This document shows, one piece after another, positions 8,464-17,207 of a stretch of DNA of 64,000 nt (position 1 is the first letter of the stretch; the number at the start of each line of letters is the position of its first letter). The stretch covers positions 1 through 64,000 of the forward strand of contig CALAUI010000001.1 in the NCBI GenBank assembly GCA_937892115.1, in the 5' to 3' direction. The stretch is from an uncultured Clostridia bacterium. GTDB lineage: Bacteria; Bacillota; Clostridia; Oscillospirales; Acutalibacteraceae. The notes beneath the pieces were generated by a model that saw nothing but the letters and a program-made list of their open reading frames with translations, made no database searches and was not told the DNA's origin. The position numbers and the translations under genes were made by a program.

Positions 8464-8551
8464 CATTATCGTAAATCCGAAACTGAATGGATGAAGGTAC
8501 GAATTCACGGTACCCGGTGCCGTGAAATTTTTCAAAAAACGGCACTCTTGA
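8464..8551 (+). repeat. Diverged direct repeat, copy 1, with palindrome
   Basis: The copy runs from about AAACTG through GGTACGAATTCACGG to CACTCTTGA. Its core, 8504-8526, is a 23-base inverted repeat with the centre ACCCGGT. It aligns with copy 2 at 8650-8740. Confidence 0.7.
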
Positions 8552-8649
8552 TGAAAACTTGTTTTTTCAAGTTAGCTCTTTTTCTGGAATAACAGCATTT
8601 ATCGGTATTGTGAAATCTGTTCTTTTTACATCTGAGAATGTCTGATGTG

Positions 8650-8740
8650 TAGTTTATTATAAAAGGAAAACTGAAAAGGTAAAGGTACAGATTTACAGTA
8701 CCCGGTACTGTAAAAACTCATCAAAAAACACCACTCTTGA
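8650..8740 (+). repeat. Diverged direct repeat, copy 2, with palindrome
   Basis: It aligns with copy 1 over about 90 bases, 188 bases downstream. Its 23-base palindrome (8692-8714) keeps the centre ACCCGGT, while both arms differ from copy 1 at matching positions (C-G to T-A, G-C to A-T, T-G to T-A). It ends about 40 bases before the DUF6061 start, so it may be that gene's leader or operator. Confidence 0.7.
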
Positions 8741-8782
8741 AAAAACACTGATTTATTGAGAAAATGAAATGGAGGATTAATA

Positions 8783-9025
8783 ATGCTTTTAGTAAAAAAA
8801 TGTGAATTCAATATTGATACCAACACGGTTGACATTATTATTAACGACGGAACAAAGATTTTTATAGATTGCGATGTTGTTGAGGACGAATACGGCATCA
8901 CCGTCAGGCACGGAGCAAACCTTGATTATCTTCTTTACAATTACCCGGTTGATTATGTAAACCTGCTGCTCACCGGTCAGATGAAAGATTACCTCGACAA
9001 AGCAACTTCATTTACGCTTGATTAA
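8783..9025 (+). CDS. DUF6061-like small protein
   Basis: This 80-residue acidic protein has no membrane segment or signal peptide. The pattern of CEFNIDTNTVDIIINDGT, IDCDVVEDEYG and a final LLYNYPVDYVNLLLTGQM resembles the DUF6061 family of small proteins found in Clostridia. Their function is unknown. GGAGG six to seven bases upstream of the ATG supports the start. It is monocistronic, preceded by the two palindromic repeats and followed by its own terminator. Confidence 0.7.
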   Translation: MLLVKKCEFNIDTNTVDIIINDGTKIFIDCDVVEDEYGITVRHGANLDYLLYNYPVDYVNLLLTGQMKDYLDKATSFTLD

Positions 9026-9058
9026 ATCGTTTGACCATTATCATTTGTAAAAGTAGCA

Positions 9059-9100
9059 GCCCTCGGATGATGACTTGATGTCATCTTCCGAGGGCATTTT
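9059..9100 (+). terminator. Terminator of the DUF6061 gene
   Basis: GCCCTCGGATGATGAC and GTCATCTTCCGAGGGC form a stem with a TTGAT loop followed by ATTTTC. Confidence 0.75.
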
Positions 9101-9359
9101 CAATGTAAATTTTAATAATAACTTGAAATAGAGTATTTACGAATAATTCGATAGTTTTTCCTACTTTCCCGGTTGGAGTAGCTTCCGCACTCTCTACATT
9201 ATATTTGAAAAACTAGTTAATAAATCCTTGAAAACCGCCCGAAAATTTCGATGAAAAATCGCCAAAAATCGGAAGACTTATCAAATGAATATATTTTTCA
9301 AGATAATTCTGAAAATATCCTATCTATCATTCCCATTCTACACCAATCTTTGCTCATAC

Positions 9360-9388
9360 TTGAAATAAAATGAAAAATGTGATATAAT
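9360..9388 (+). promoter_or_regulatory. Promoter of the hsd operon
   Basis: TTGAAA (9360-9365), a 17-base spacer ending TGTGA, and a consensus TATAAT (9383-9388) lie 29 bases before the regulator start. Confidence 0.75.
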
Positions 9389-9416
9389 AACGCTATAAAA
9401 TCGAGAGGTGTTTGCT

Positions 9417-9632
9417 ATGAACTTTTCTGATGATATAAAAACAATACGGAAAAAGTGTTTTTTGAGCCAGGATGCATTTGCAAAAGAACTTGGTATTGCA
9501 TTCTCTACGGTAAACCGTTGGGAAACAGGGAAGGCAAAACCGAATTATAAAACGATGAAGCTGATCGATGATTTTTGCAAAAAGAAAGGTATTGATTTTG
9601 ATATAATAAAAGAGTTGGAGGCGAAGAAATGA
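9417..9632 (+). CDS. XRE-family helix-turn-helix regulator
   Basis: This 71-residue DNA-binding protein consists of one Cro/C1-type HTH: IKTIRKKCFLSQDAFAKEL followed by the recognition segment FSTVNRWETGKAKPNY. ATG 9417 has GAGAGG seven bases upstream, whereas the in-frame GTG at 9408 overlaps that site and is unlikely. Its TGA overlaps the hsdR ATG by four bases (ATGA), so the two are translated together. It is probably the operon's own regulator, timing expression of restriction as control proteins do in other RM systems. No operator was identified. Confidence 0.85.
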   Translation: MNFSDDIKTIRKKCFLSQDAFAKELGIAFSTVNRWETGKAKPNYKTMKLIDDFCKKKGIDFDIIKELEAKK

Positions 9633-11992
9633 GTACGATAATTCCGAAATGTCAAATGACCGAAGAAGATATCAAACTCAATTTCATAACTCCTGCCATT
9701 CAGTCAAAGGGCTGGTCTGATAAAATCACCATGGAAACTTCCGTTGTTTTCACGGACGGCAAGGTGAATATCAAAGGTAATCTGACATCCCGCGGGCCAA
9801 AGAAAAAGGCTGATTATATCTTATATATCAATGCCAACAATCCTATTGCAGTTGTTGAGGCTAAGGATAATAATCACTCCGTTTCTTACGGTATACAGCA
9901 GGCAATTGCCTATGCAGTGAATCTTGATGTTCCGTTTGCATTCAGCTCCAACGGAGACGGTTTTCAGGAGCACGATATGATAACCGGGATAGAAAGAACG
10001 CTCGGTATTGATGAATTTCCTACCTATGACGAGCTTGTTGCAAGATACAAAGCGGAAACGGGCATTGACTCGAATCAGGAAAAGATAATCAATCAGCCCT
10101 ATTTCAGCAGTCAGAATACTTATCCGCCCCGCTACTATCAGCGTATTGCAATCAACAGAACGGTTGATGCCGTTGCAAAGGGCAAAGACCGTCTTCTGCT
10201 CGTTATGGCAACCGGAACCGGCAAAACCTACACTGCATTTCAGATCGTTTACCGTCTGCTGCAAAGCGGTATGAAACAAAAAATTCTTTATCTTGCCGAC
10301 AGAAACATTCTTGTTGACCAGTCCATTGAGCAGGATTTTTCACCGCTTGAAAAGGTCATTCACAAAATCAACTTTGCCAAGGATGACCCGACAACAATAA
10401 CCTCTTATCAGGTTTATTTTTCACTTTATCAGCAGCTTACGGGCGATGACGAAAACGATGATGAAGAAAGCGAAACGGACGCAGTTTCAAAGCTCAGTCA
10501 GCTTTTTAAGCCCGATTTCTTCGATTTGATAATCGTTGATGAGTGCCACAGAGGCTCAGCCAAAAAAGAAAGTAACTGGCGTAAGATTCTTGAATATTTC
10601 GCCTCTGCCGTTCAGATAGGTATGACCGCCACACCCAAAGAAACAAAATATATCTCAAATATTGATTATTTTGGTGAACCGATTTTCACTTACAGCCTCA
10701 AGGAAGGCATCGAAGACGGCTTCCTTGCGCCGTTCAAGGTTATCAATATCAAAACCGATATCGGTGATGGCTGGCGGCCTTATCGCGGTCAGGTTGATAT
10801 CTATGGCAATCTTATTGAAGACCGCATTTACACCAACAGCGATTTTGATTACAACATCATCATCGAGGACCGCATCGTTCAGGTCGCCTGCGAGATAACG
10901 GAATATCTTAAAGCCACCGGCAGAAAGCAGAAAACCATTGTGTTCTGTGCAACCGAGGATGCCGCCGAGAGAATGAGAATTGCTTTGTCAAATCTCAATG
11001 CGGATATGGTGGCTGAGAATCCCGATTATGTTGTGCGCATTACGGGCAGCGACACTTACGGCAAAAGCAAACTTGATTATTTTATTTCGGTATCTTCGAA
11101 ATATCCGGTCATTGCCACAACCTCAAAGCTGCTTTCCACCGGAGCAGACTGCAAAATGACAAAGCTCATAGTCCTTGACGAAATGATAGGCTCCATGACG
11201 GAGTTCAAGCAGATTATCGGCAGAGGAACCCGCCTGCGCCCGAAAGAAGGAAAAATTAGCTTCACGGTAATGGATTTCCGCAATGTTACCCGGCTTTTTG
11301 CCGATCCCGATTGGGACGGCCCCATTGAGCAGGCAGACGGCTTTGATCCGAACCACGAGCCGACCCGCCACGAACCTCCGACTGAGCCGGGAGGAGAACC
11401 GGTAAATAAGAGCGAAAAGCCGTTTGTTTCCGTTGATGATCTTCATGTCAGCGTTGTAAACAAAATTGTATCGGTATATGATGCCGACGGAAAACTCCTT
11501 CGTCAGGAAAACATAATCGACTATACAAAATCAAATATCCTTGGTCAGTATGCTTCGCTTGAAAACTTTATCCGCAAATGGACTGCAGAAGAAAAGAAAT
11601 CCGCCATTCAGTCCATGCTCAGCGAGAGAGGCATCGACCTTGACGCCCTCAAGGCGGAGCAGGGAATGGAGGATGTTGATGATTTTGATTTTATCTGCTT
11701 TGTAGCCTATAATCAGAAGCCGCTCACCCGCAAAGAGAGAGCCAACAATGTTAAAAAGCGTGATTTCTTTTCAAAATACAGTGGTGCGGCACGAGAGATT
11801 CTCGAAGCCCTGCTTGAAAAATATATGAACGAGGGCATATACGAGATTGAAAAGACCGAAGTATTAAAACTTGATCCGTTTATGAAATACGGCAAGCCTT
11901 CAAAAATCGTCAGCCTGTTTGGCGGCAAAGACGGCTATCTGCAGGCAATAAAAGAACTCGAAGAAGAATTATATTCAGATGAGGCGATGTAA
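9629..11992 (+). CDS. hsdR: Type I restriction enzyme R subunit
   Basis: This 787-residue motor and nuclease subunit moves DNA and cuts unmethylated targets. The N-terminal PD-(D/E)xK-like nuclease shows D62, E77 and K79 (KKADYILY, VVEAKD). It is followed by a superfamily 2 helicase with Walker A MATGTGKT (near 195), DECH box (near 305) and motif VI QIIGRGTRLRP (near 530), then a C-terminal EcoEI-type region. The length is normal for the compact EcoEI-like R group. hsdM starts on its last base. GC content is visibly higher than in the Gabija genes, suggesting a different donor. Confidence 0.95.
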   Translation: MSTIIPKCQMTEEDIKLNFITPAIQSKGWSDKITMETSVVFTDGKVNIKGNLTSRGPKKKADYILYINANNPIAVVEAKDNNHSVSYGIQQAIAYAVNLDVPFAFSSNGDGFQEHDMITGIERTLGIDEFPTYDELVARYKAETGIDSNQEKIINQPYFSSQNTYPPRYYQRIAINRTVDAVAKGKDRLLLVMATGTGKTYTAFQIVYRLLQSGMKQKILYLADRNILVDQSIEQDFSPLEKVIHKINFAKDDPTTITSYQVYFSLYQQLTGDDENDDEESETDAVSKLSQLFKPDFFDLIIVDECHRGSAKKESNWRKILEYFASAVQIGMTATPKETKYISNIDYFGEPIFTYSLKEGIEDGFLAPFKVINIKTDIGDGWRPYRGQVDIYGNLIEDRIYTNSDFDYNIIIEDRIVQVACEITEYLKATGRKQKTIVFCATEDAAERMRIALSNLNADMVAENPDYVVRITGSDTYGKSKLDYFISVSSKYPVIATTSKLLSTGADCKMTKLIVLDEMIGSMTEFKQIIGRGTRLRPKEGKISFTVMDFRNVTRLFADPDWDGPIEQADGFDPNHEPTRHEPPTEPGGEPVNKSEKPFVSVDDLHVSVVNKIVSVYDADGKLLRQENIIDYTKSNILGQYASLENFIRKWTAEEKKSAIQSMLSERGIDLDALKAEQGMEDVDDFDFICFVAYNQKPLTRKERANNVKKRDFFSKYSGAAREILEALLEKYMNEGIYEIEKTEVLKLDPFMKYGKPSKIVSLFGGKDGYLQAIKELEEELYSDEAM

Positions 11993-13473
11993 TGAGCAAT
12001 TTATCGGGATTTGTTAAAAGAATAAGAGATATTATGCGCAACGATGCCGGCATCAACGGCGATGCACAGCGCATTGAGCAGATAGCATGGATGCTGTTTC
12101 TGAAAGTATATGATGCAAAAGAGCAGGATTGGGAAATTGATGAGGATAATTATGTTTCGATAATTCCCGATAACTGCCGCTGGTGTAACTGGGCAGCCGA
12201 CCCGGACGGCAAGGCAATGACGGGCGATACTCTGCTTAATTTTGTCAACAACACTCTTTTCCCCGCATTGAAGTCCCTGCCCGTTGACCGTGATACGCCC
12301 ATCAAAAAAGCCGTTGTGCAAACCACATTTGCCGATGCAAACAACTATATGAAAGACGGTGTCCTGCTCCGTCAGGTCATCAATGTCATTGATGAGCTTG
12401 ATCTTTCCGATTATGAAGAAAGTCACGCTTTCGGCGATATTTATGAATCCATCCTGAAAGAATTGCAGAGTGCGGGCTCGGCAGGCGAATTTTATACTCC
12501 CCGTGCAGTTACGGACTTTATGGCGCTTATGATAAAACCCGAAATCGGCGAAACCATGGCGGATTTTGCCTGCGGTACCGGCGGCTTCATCACAAGCTGG
12601 CTCAAGGAACTTGAAAAGAAAATAAAGACCACCGACGATCAGGAGGCATATTCCAACAGCATTTACGGCATCGAGAAAAAGCAGTTTCCCTATATGCTCT
12701 GCATCACGAATCTGCTACTTCACGGCCTTGATGTGCCGAAGATTTATCACGATAATTCGCTCACAAAGGATGTGCTTGATTACACCGAGGAAGATAAATT
12801 CGATATCATTCTGATGAATCCTCCTTACGGCGGCAGCGAAAAGGCGGAAATAAAGAATCATTTTCCCGCCGACCTTGCTTCAAGCGAAACAGCGGATCTT
12901 TTTATGGCTGTCATCATGTACCGCTTAAAGAAGAACGGAAGGGCGGCAGTTATTCTGCCCGACGGTTTTCTCTTCGGCACGGATAATTCAAAGATAAATC
13001 TCAAAAAGAAGCTGCTCAATGAATTTAACCTGCACACCGTTATCCGTATGCCGGGCAGCGTCTTTTCGCCCTATACTTCCATAACCACAAACATTCTTTT
13101 CTTTGATAACACCGGCAAAACGGAAGCGACCTGGTTTTACCGTCTTGATATGCCGGAGGGCTACAAGCATTTCAACAAAACGAAGCCGATGAAGCTTGAA
13201 CACTTTGCCCCAGTAATCGAATGGTGGAATGACCGCACGGAGCTTACGGCAGACGGCTTTGACAAGGCGAAGAAATATACATATGAACAGCTTACGGAAG
13301 AATTCGATTATAACTTCGACCAATGCGGCTATCCTCACGAGGAAGAAGAGATACTTGACCCGCTTGATCTCATTCAGCGTTATGAATCCGAGCGTGCCTC
13401 GCTGAATGCCGAGATTGACCGTGTGCTTGCGGAAATCACCGCCAAACTTGGAGGAAACAAAGATGAACAATAA
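11992..13473 (+). CDS. hsdM: Type I restriction-modification M subunit
   Basis: This adenine-N6 DNA methyltransferase of 493 residues protects host DNA and also forms part of the restriction complex. An N-terminal helical HsdM_N domain (about 1-130) precedes FYTPRAVTDFM, SAM-binding motif I DFACGTGGF (near 190) and catalytic motif IV NPPYGG (near 275). A C-terminal tail for contact with HsdS follows. It overlaps the end of hsdR by one base (TAATG) and its last 11 bases overlap rhuM. All key residues are present. Confidence 0.96.
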   Translation: MSNLSGFVKRIRDIMRNDAGINGDAQRIEQIAWMLFLKVYDAKEQDWEIDEDNYVSIIPDNCRWCNWAADPDGKAMTGDTLLNFVNNTLFPALKSLPVDRDTPIKKAVVQTTFADANNYMKDGVLLRQVINVIDELDLSDYEESHAFGDIYESILKELQSAGSAGEFYTPRAVTDFMALMIKPEIGETMADFACGTGGFITSWLKELEKKIKTTDDQEAYSNSIYGIEKKQFPYMLCITNLLLHGLDVPKIYHDNSLTKDVLDYTEEDKFDIILMNPPYGGSEKAEIKNHFPADLASSETADLFMAVIMYRLKKNGRAAVILPDGFLFGTDNSKINLKKKLLNEFNLHTVIRMPGSVFSPYTSITTNILFFDNTGKTEATWFYRLDMPEGYKHFNKTKPMKLEHFAPVIEWWNDRTELTADGFDKAKKYTYEQLTEEFDYNFDQCGYPHEEEEILDPLDLIQRYESERASLNAEIDRVLAEITAKLGGNKDEQ

Positions 13474-14488
13474 TTTGCCCATTGAAGAAAACAAAGGAGA
13501 TATTATTATTTATCAATCCGCAAACGGTGATACAAAGATTGATGTTCATTTTCAGGATGAAACGGTATGGCTTACTCAGGCACAGCTTTGTGAACTGTAT
13601 CAGAGCAGCAAAGCCAATGTAAGCGAGCATATAAAAAACATTTTTGAGGAAGGCGAATTGGACGAGGGAGCAACTGTTCGGAAATTCCGAACGGTTCAAA
13701 CAGAGGGTAATCGTTCCGTAAACAGAGAACTGACTTACTACAACCTTGATATGATTATCTCCCTCGGATATCGCATAAAGTCCTCTATTGCAACGCAGTT
13801 CCGCCGTTGGGCGACTGAACGCTTAAAAGAGTATATGATCAAGGGCTTCACGATGGACGATGAGCGCTTGAAAAATCTCGGCGGCGGTAACTACTGGCAT
13901 GAGCTTTTAGACCGCATCCGTGATATTCGCTCTTCTGAGAAAGTGATGTACCGTCAGGTGCTTGATCTGTATGCCACCAGCGTGGACTATAACCCGAAGA
14001 GTGCTGAATCAGTTGCCTTTTTCAAAATGGTGCAGAATAAGCTGCACTATGCCGCTCACGGGCATACCGCAGCAGAGGTCATTTATGAGCGTGCGGATGC
14101 AGATAAACCTTTTATGGGGCTCACGGCTTTTTCCGGGGATTTCCCTACAATGAAAGATATCTCCGTTGCAAAGAATTACCTTTCCGAAGATGAACTGAAG
14201 ATTCTGAACAACCTTGTTTCCGGATATTTTGATTTCGCTGAAATACAGGCAATGCGTCATAATCCGATGTATATGAGTGATTATGTTGAAAACCTTGACC
14301 GTATTCTTACCTCAACCGGCGAAGCTCTGCTTACCGATGCGGGAAAGGTCAGTCATGTGCAGGCACTTGAAAAAGCAAAGGCGGAATACAGAAAGTATCA
14401 GGTGCAGAATCTTTCCCCAGTCGAAGAAGAATACCTGCAAACCATTCGTGCCATTGAAAAGACGGCAAAAGAGGGAGATAAAAAATGA
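13463..14488 (+). CDS. rhuM: RhuM-family protein inside hsd operon
   Basis: This 341-residue protein resembles RhuM (PF13310), first named from Salmonella pathogenicity island 3 and often found in type I RM loci. Visible family segments are FQDETVWLTQAQLCELYQSS, an HTH-like SKANVSEHIKNIF, then YYNLDMIISLGYRIKS and FRRWATERLKEYM. A C-terminal RhuM/Fic-like helical domain follows. Biochemical function is not established. It may be a regulator or a guard of the RM system. ATG 13463 with GGAGG upstream was chosen over the earlier in-frame codon inside hsdM. It overlaps hsdM and hsdS by a few bases, so it is made with the complex. Confidence 0.9.
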   Translation: MNNNLPIEENKGDIIIYQSANGDTKIDVHFQDETVWLTQAQLCELYQSSKANVSEHIKNIFEEGELDEGATVRKFRTVQTEGNRSVNRELTYYNLDMIISLGYRIKSSIATQFRRWATERLKEYMIKGFTMDDERLKNLGGGNYWHELLDRIRDIRSSEKVMYRQVLDLYATSVDYNPKSAESVAFFKMVQNKLHYAAHGHTAAEVIYERADADKPFMGLTAFSGDFPTMKDISVAKNYLSEDELKILNNLVSGYFDFAEIQAMRHNPMYMSDYVENLDRILTSTGEALLTDAGKVSHVQALEKAKAEYRKYQVQNLSPVEEEYLQTIRAIEKTAKEGDKK

Positions 14489-15939
14489 CTCCACAGGAAC
14501 TGAAAAACAGTATTTTGCAGCTTGCTATTCAGGGTAAACTTGTCGAACAGCGCCCGGAGGAAGGCACAGCGGAAGAACTGTATCAACAGATACAGGCCGA
14601 AAAACAGTCGCTGATTAAAGCCGGAAAAATCAAAAAAGAAAAACCTCTGCCCGAAATCACCGATGACGAAAAGCCGTTTGATATTCCGGAGAGTTGGAAG
14701 TGGCTTCGTCTCGGGAAATTGATTCGTGTAATCAGTGGTGTATCGTATAATAAAAACGATGTGTCAAAAGGCGGAATACGCATTTTGCGCGGTGGCAATA
14801 TTCAAGGAATGAATGTGTTAACTGACGAGGATGATGTTTTCTTACCGTTTGATTATGCAGACAGTGAAAAGCAGGTCAATGTCGGAGATATACTTATTGT
14901 CGCATCCACAGGTAGCAAAGCGGTTATCGGAAAAGCCGGATATGTTGATAAACCTCTTATCCATACTCAAATAGGAGCGTTCCTTCGTATTTGTCGTCCG
15001 TACTCCTTGGAATTTGCTGTTTATTTGAAGGTAATATTTGAATCTGATTTTTATAGGAAGCACATACGGGAGTTGTCTCAAGGAACAAATATCAATAATG
15101 TGAAAGAATCTTATATTACTGAATTTGTTATTCCGTTCCCGCCCCTTGCCGAGCAGAAGCGCATTGTTGCCAAAATCGAAGAACTGCTGCCGTTGATTGA
15201 CCGCTACGAAGAAGCGTGGACAAAACTGGAAGAGTTCAATAAGCGTTTTCCCGGCGATATGCAGAAATCCCTTTTGCAAATGGCGATTCAGGGCAAGCTC
15301 GTCGAGCAGCGCCCCGAAGAAGGCACCGGCGAGGAGCTGTTCCAGCGGATAAAACCATACCATAAAGGATTAAAACTATGTAAGGATGAATTGGACTTCT
15401 CATCTATGGACTTCAATGTTCCTGAAAGTTGGATAGTGGTTGAATTGAATCAACTTTTCGACTTTGTTGATTATCGGGGAAAAACGCCAAACAAAATATC
15501 CGAAGGGATTTTCTTGATTACTGCGTCAAACATCAAGCAAGCATATATGGATTATACCCGTAAAGAGTACATTTCTCGTGAGGAATATGAAGGAAGAAAG
15601 AGCCGAGGAATAACACAAAAAGGCGACTTACTGTTTACTACAGAAGCGCCAATGGGCAATGCTGCTCTATGCGATTTGGACGAGTGCTCTTGTGGGCAAA
15701 GAATTATTACTTTTAAAGAGTATACACACGATACCGTATTTCCTGCGCTGTTTATGTATTTTATCCTTTCTCCTCAATTCCAACAGCAACTGCTTGATAA
15801 TTGTACAGGGACCACAGCAAAAGGAATTAAAGCAGATAAACTGAAACACTTTTTGTTGCCTCTCCCACCCCTTGCCGAGCAAAAACGCATCGTCGCAAAA
15901 CTTGAAGAACTCCTGCCCCTGTGCGAAAGGTTGAAATAA
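14485..15939 (+). CDS. hsdS: Type I restriction specificity subunit S
   Basis: This 484-residue protein chooses the DNA site through two target-recognition domains (about 60-215 and 300-460). These are separated by conserved helices. Each half begins with an LAIQGKLVEQRPEEGT-type motif (near residues 12 and 267) and ends with PPLAEQKRIVAKIEELLPL (near 220 and 460). The duplicated frame is typical and lets target domains be exchanged by recombination. Both halves look intact. It overlaps rhuM by four bases and the next gene by one. A third, orphan copy of the terminal motif lies at 17154-17207. Confidence 0.95.
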   Translation: MTPQELKNSILQLAIQGKLVEQRPEEGTAEELYQQIQAEKQSLIKAGKIKKEKPLPEITDDEKPFDIPESWKWLRLGKLIRVISGVSYNKNDVSKGGIRILRGGNIQGMNVLTDEDDVFLPFDYADSEKQVNVGDILIVASTGSKAVIGKAGYVDKPLIHTQIGAFLRICRPYSLEFAVYLKVIFESDFYRKHIRELSQGTNINNVKESYITEFVIPFPPLAEQKRIVAKIEELLPLIDRYEEAWTKLEEFNKRFPGDMQKSLLQMAIQGKLVEQRPEEGTGEELFQRIKPYHKGLKLCKDELDFSSMDFNVPESWIVVELNQLFDFVDYRGKTPNKISEGIFLITASNIKQAYMDYTRKEYISREEYEGRKSRGITQKGDLLFTTEAPMGNAALCDLDECSCGQRIITFKEYTHDTVFPALFMYFILSPQFQQQLLDNCTGTTAKGIKADKLKHFLLPLPPLAEQKRIVAKLEELLPLCERLK

Positions 15940-16271
15940 TGTATAAGATTATCTATCTTGCCGGTTTTCTGATTCGTCAGTTTGCATTACCGAATCCGTT
16001 TACTCCATTTGGAGATATCGCAGAGTTGATTAATTTGATAGTAGGCGGCGTGTTCGTTCCGATTTCATATTTTATGGTTGGCTTAATTTACGAAAGAGGA
16101 AGCGCACCTGCTTGGGGTTCGATCCTTTTTACAATCGTATATGCGATCAACACCGGCGTCACCTATCTTGTTTGTTTGGCATATCCGACTGTATGGTTGA
16201 TGGTTTTAATTGCCGTTGCCTATTTTGCATTGTATTTATTTGTTGCTTACAAGATAAGGGAGGCACGATAA
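15939..16271 (+). CDS. Small multi-pass membrane protein, unknown
   Basis: This 110-residue protein has about three or four hydrophobic helices (near 2-16, 30-52, 58-78 and 82-105), a short LIYERGSAP loop and a basic tail KIREAR. No family is recognised. Its ATG overlaps the hsdS stop (TAATG), and its own TAA is followed at once by the next ATG, so it is translationally coupled on both sides. A small membrane protein locked into a restriction operon with a soluble partner is the layout of many abortive-infection effectors, but nothing in the sequence proves that role here. Confidence 0.7.
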   Translation: MYKIIYLAGFLIRQFALPNPFTPFGDIAELINLIVGGVFVPISYFMVGLIYERGSAPAWGSILFTIVYAINTGVTYLVCLAYPTVWLMVLIAVAYFALYLFVAYKIREAR

Positions 16272-17105
16272 ATGAAAAAATGGGAACTTGCAAGATATTT
16301 GATTGATGCTAAAAAATGTGTTGACAGTATTCTGTATATTTCCAAATACGCTGATCAGCTGCGATATTATGATTTGCGTGAATTGATAGATGGCAAGAGA
16401 AATACATTCTACATAAACTGCTGTGCGGTTATTGATAAAACAATTGCGCCGAAAACTTCTGATAAGCGTAGCCTGTGCGAAAAAGATCCGATAGTGAATC
16501 TTCTTTACTTAGAGCGTGACAAGAATAGCGCTCATAAGGATGATAGTTATATTCCTCAATCTTTTGACAAAATCGATGCAATTGCATTTCAAATGAAAGA
16601 ACAGATTATTCATATTCGAGAACTGTGTAAAGAGCATCTTCCAAAAGAAATAACACTTGATTTTGTACCGCACGATAAAGCACTATTCCGTGCTGTCCAT
16701 AAATTGCTTGCAGATGATGAAGAAGAAATACTTAATGAAAAACATCCCTTAAGGAATACAACGGCTCCCCAAGGCGAAAATACTCAATCTTTTACTATAC
16801 TACACGACCCCATTGATTTGAGAACGGTTCCAGAAGAAGCTCGTAAAGATTACTGTGTTCTTATTAATGATGGAATTAATATCTATGAAGGCGTTCAGGA
16901 GCGACAAGATAGTGCCATAAAAGTCAATCTTCTTTATGGTGAAAATATGTGGTGCTCAGTGAGCAAGGAAAGCTTGGAGGAATATCAGGAACTTGTAAAG
17001 TTAGGTGCTTTTGATGATTTCAGTATTCCGCAGCCGCTACCAAAAGACCCGATATTAGCTAACATCATTATGAACAAAATCAATGAGCAAAAGAGTGTCA
17101 AATAA
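16272..17105 (+). CDS. Unrecognised soluble protein partnered with membrane protein
   Basis: This 277-residue soluble protein has no signal peptide or membrane helix. The N-terminal half is helical, with RDKNSAHKDD (a basic, His-containing segment near 82-91) reminiscent of HEPN-type or helical sensor domains but without a clear RxxxxH motif. The C-terminal half is acidic then mixed, with a DYCVLINDGINIYEGV strand region. No family assigned. It starts directly after the stop of the membrane-protein gene. It ends about 50 bases before a fossil hsdS 3' end, so the pair lies as a cassette between an intact hsdS and a remnant of another. Confidence 0.7.
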   Translation: MKKWELARYLIDAKKCVDSILYISKYADQLRYYDLRELIDGKRNTFYINCCAVIDKTIAPKTSDKRSLCEKDPIVNLLYLERDKNSAHKDDSYIPQSFDKIDAIAFQMKEQIIHIRELCKEHLPKEITLDFVPHDKALFRAVHKLLADDEEEILNEKHPLRNTTAPQGENTQSFTILHDPIDLRTVPEEARKDYCVLINDGINIYEGVQERQDSAIKVNLLYGENMWCSVSKESLEEYQELVKLGAFDDFSIPQPLPKDPILANIIMNKINEQKSVK

Positions 17106-17153
17106 CCGATTTATTGAATTGGATAAGATGAAGCGGAAACACAGAAATTTATT

Positions 17154-17207
17154 CTTGCCGAGCAAAAAAACATCATCGCAAAACTCCAACAACTCTTGCA
17201 ATTGTGA
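17154..17207 (+). pseudogene. Remnant of an hsdS 3' end
   Basis: These 18 codons read LAEQKNIIAKLQQLLQL and stop. They match the last motif of the upstream HsdS (LAEQKRIVAKLEELLPL). No open specificity-domain sequence precedes them. The fragment is the fossil end of a second or former hsdS and shows that the locus recombined. Confidence 0.8.

Larger units (their letters stand above)
8078..8782. other. Long non-coding stretch with structured repeats
   Basis: There is no convincing gene in about 700 bases. It holds a terminator at 8262-8311 and two diverged direct copies of a unit of about 90-120 bases (8464-8551 and 8650-8740), each centred on a 23-base palindrome. The rest is AT-rich and featureless to the eye. 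Confidence 0.7.
9026..9416. other. Intergenic stretch with terminator and hsd promoter
   Basis: After the terminator at 9059-9100, bases 9101-9359 hold nothing recognisable. The promoter for the type I restriction operon is at 9360-9388. Confidence 0.6.

Noticed and set aside
9821..10279. 152-codon minus-strand frame in hsdR
   Set aside because: Antisense shadow of a strongly supported hsdR gene.
12988..13494. 168-codon minus-strand frame in hsdM
   Set aside because: Opposes a motif-rich methyltransferase gene. It is a by-product of its codon bias.
14842..15363. 173-codon minus-strand frame in hsdS
   Set aside because: Antisense shadow of hsdS. No start signal or coherent domain.
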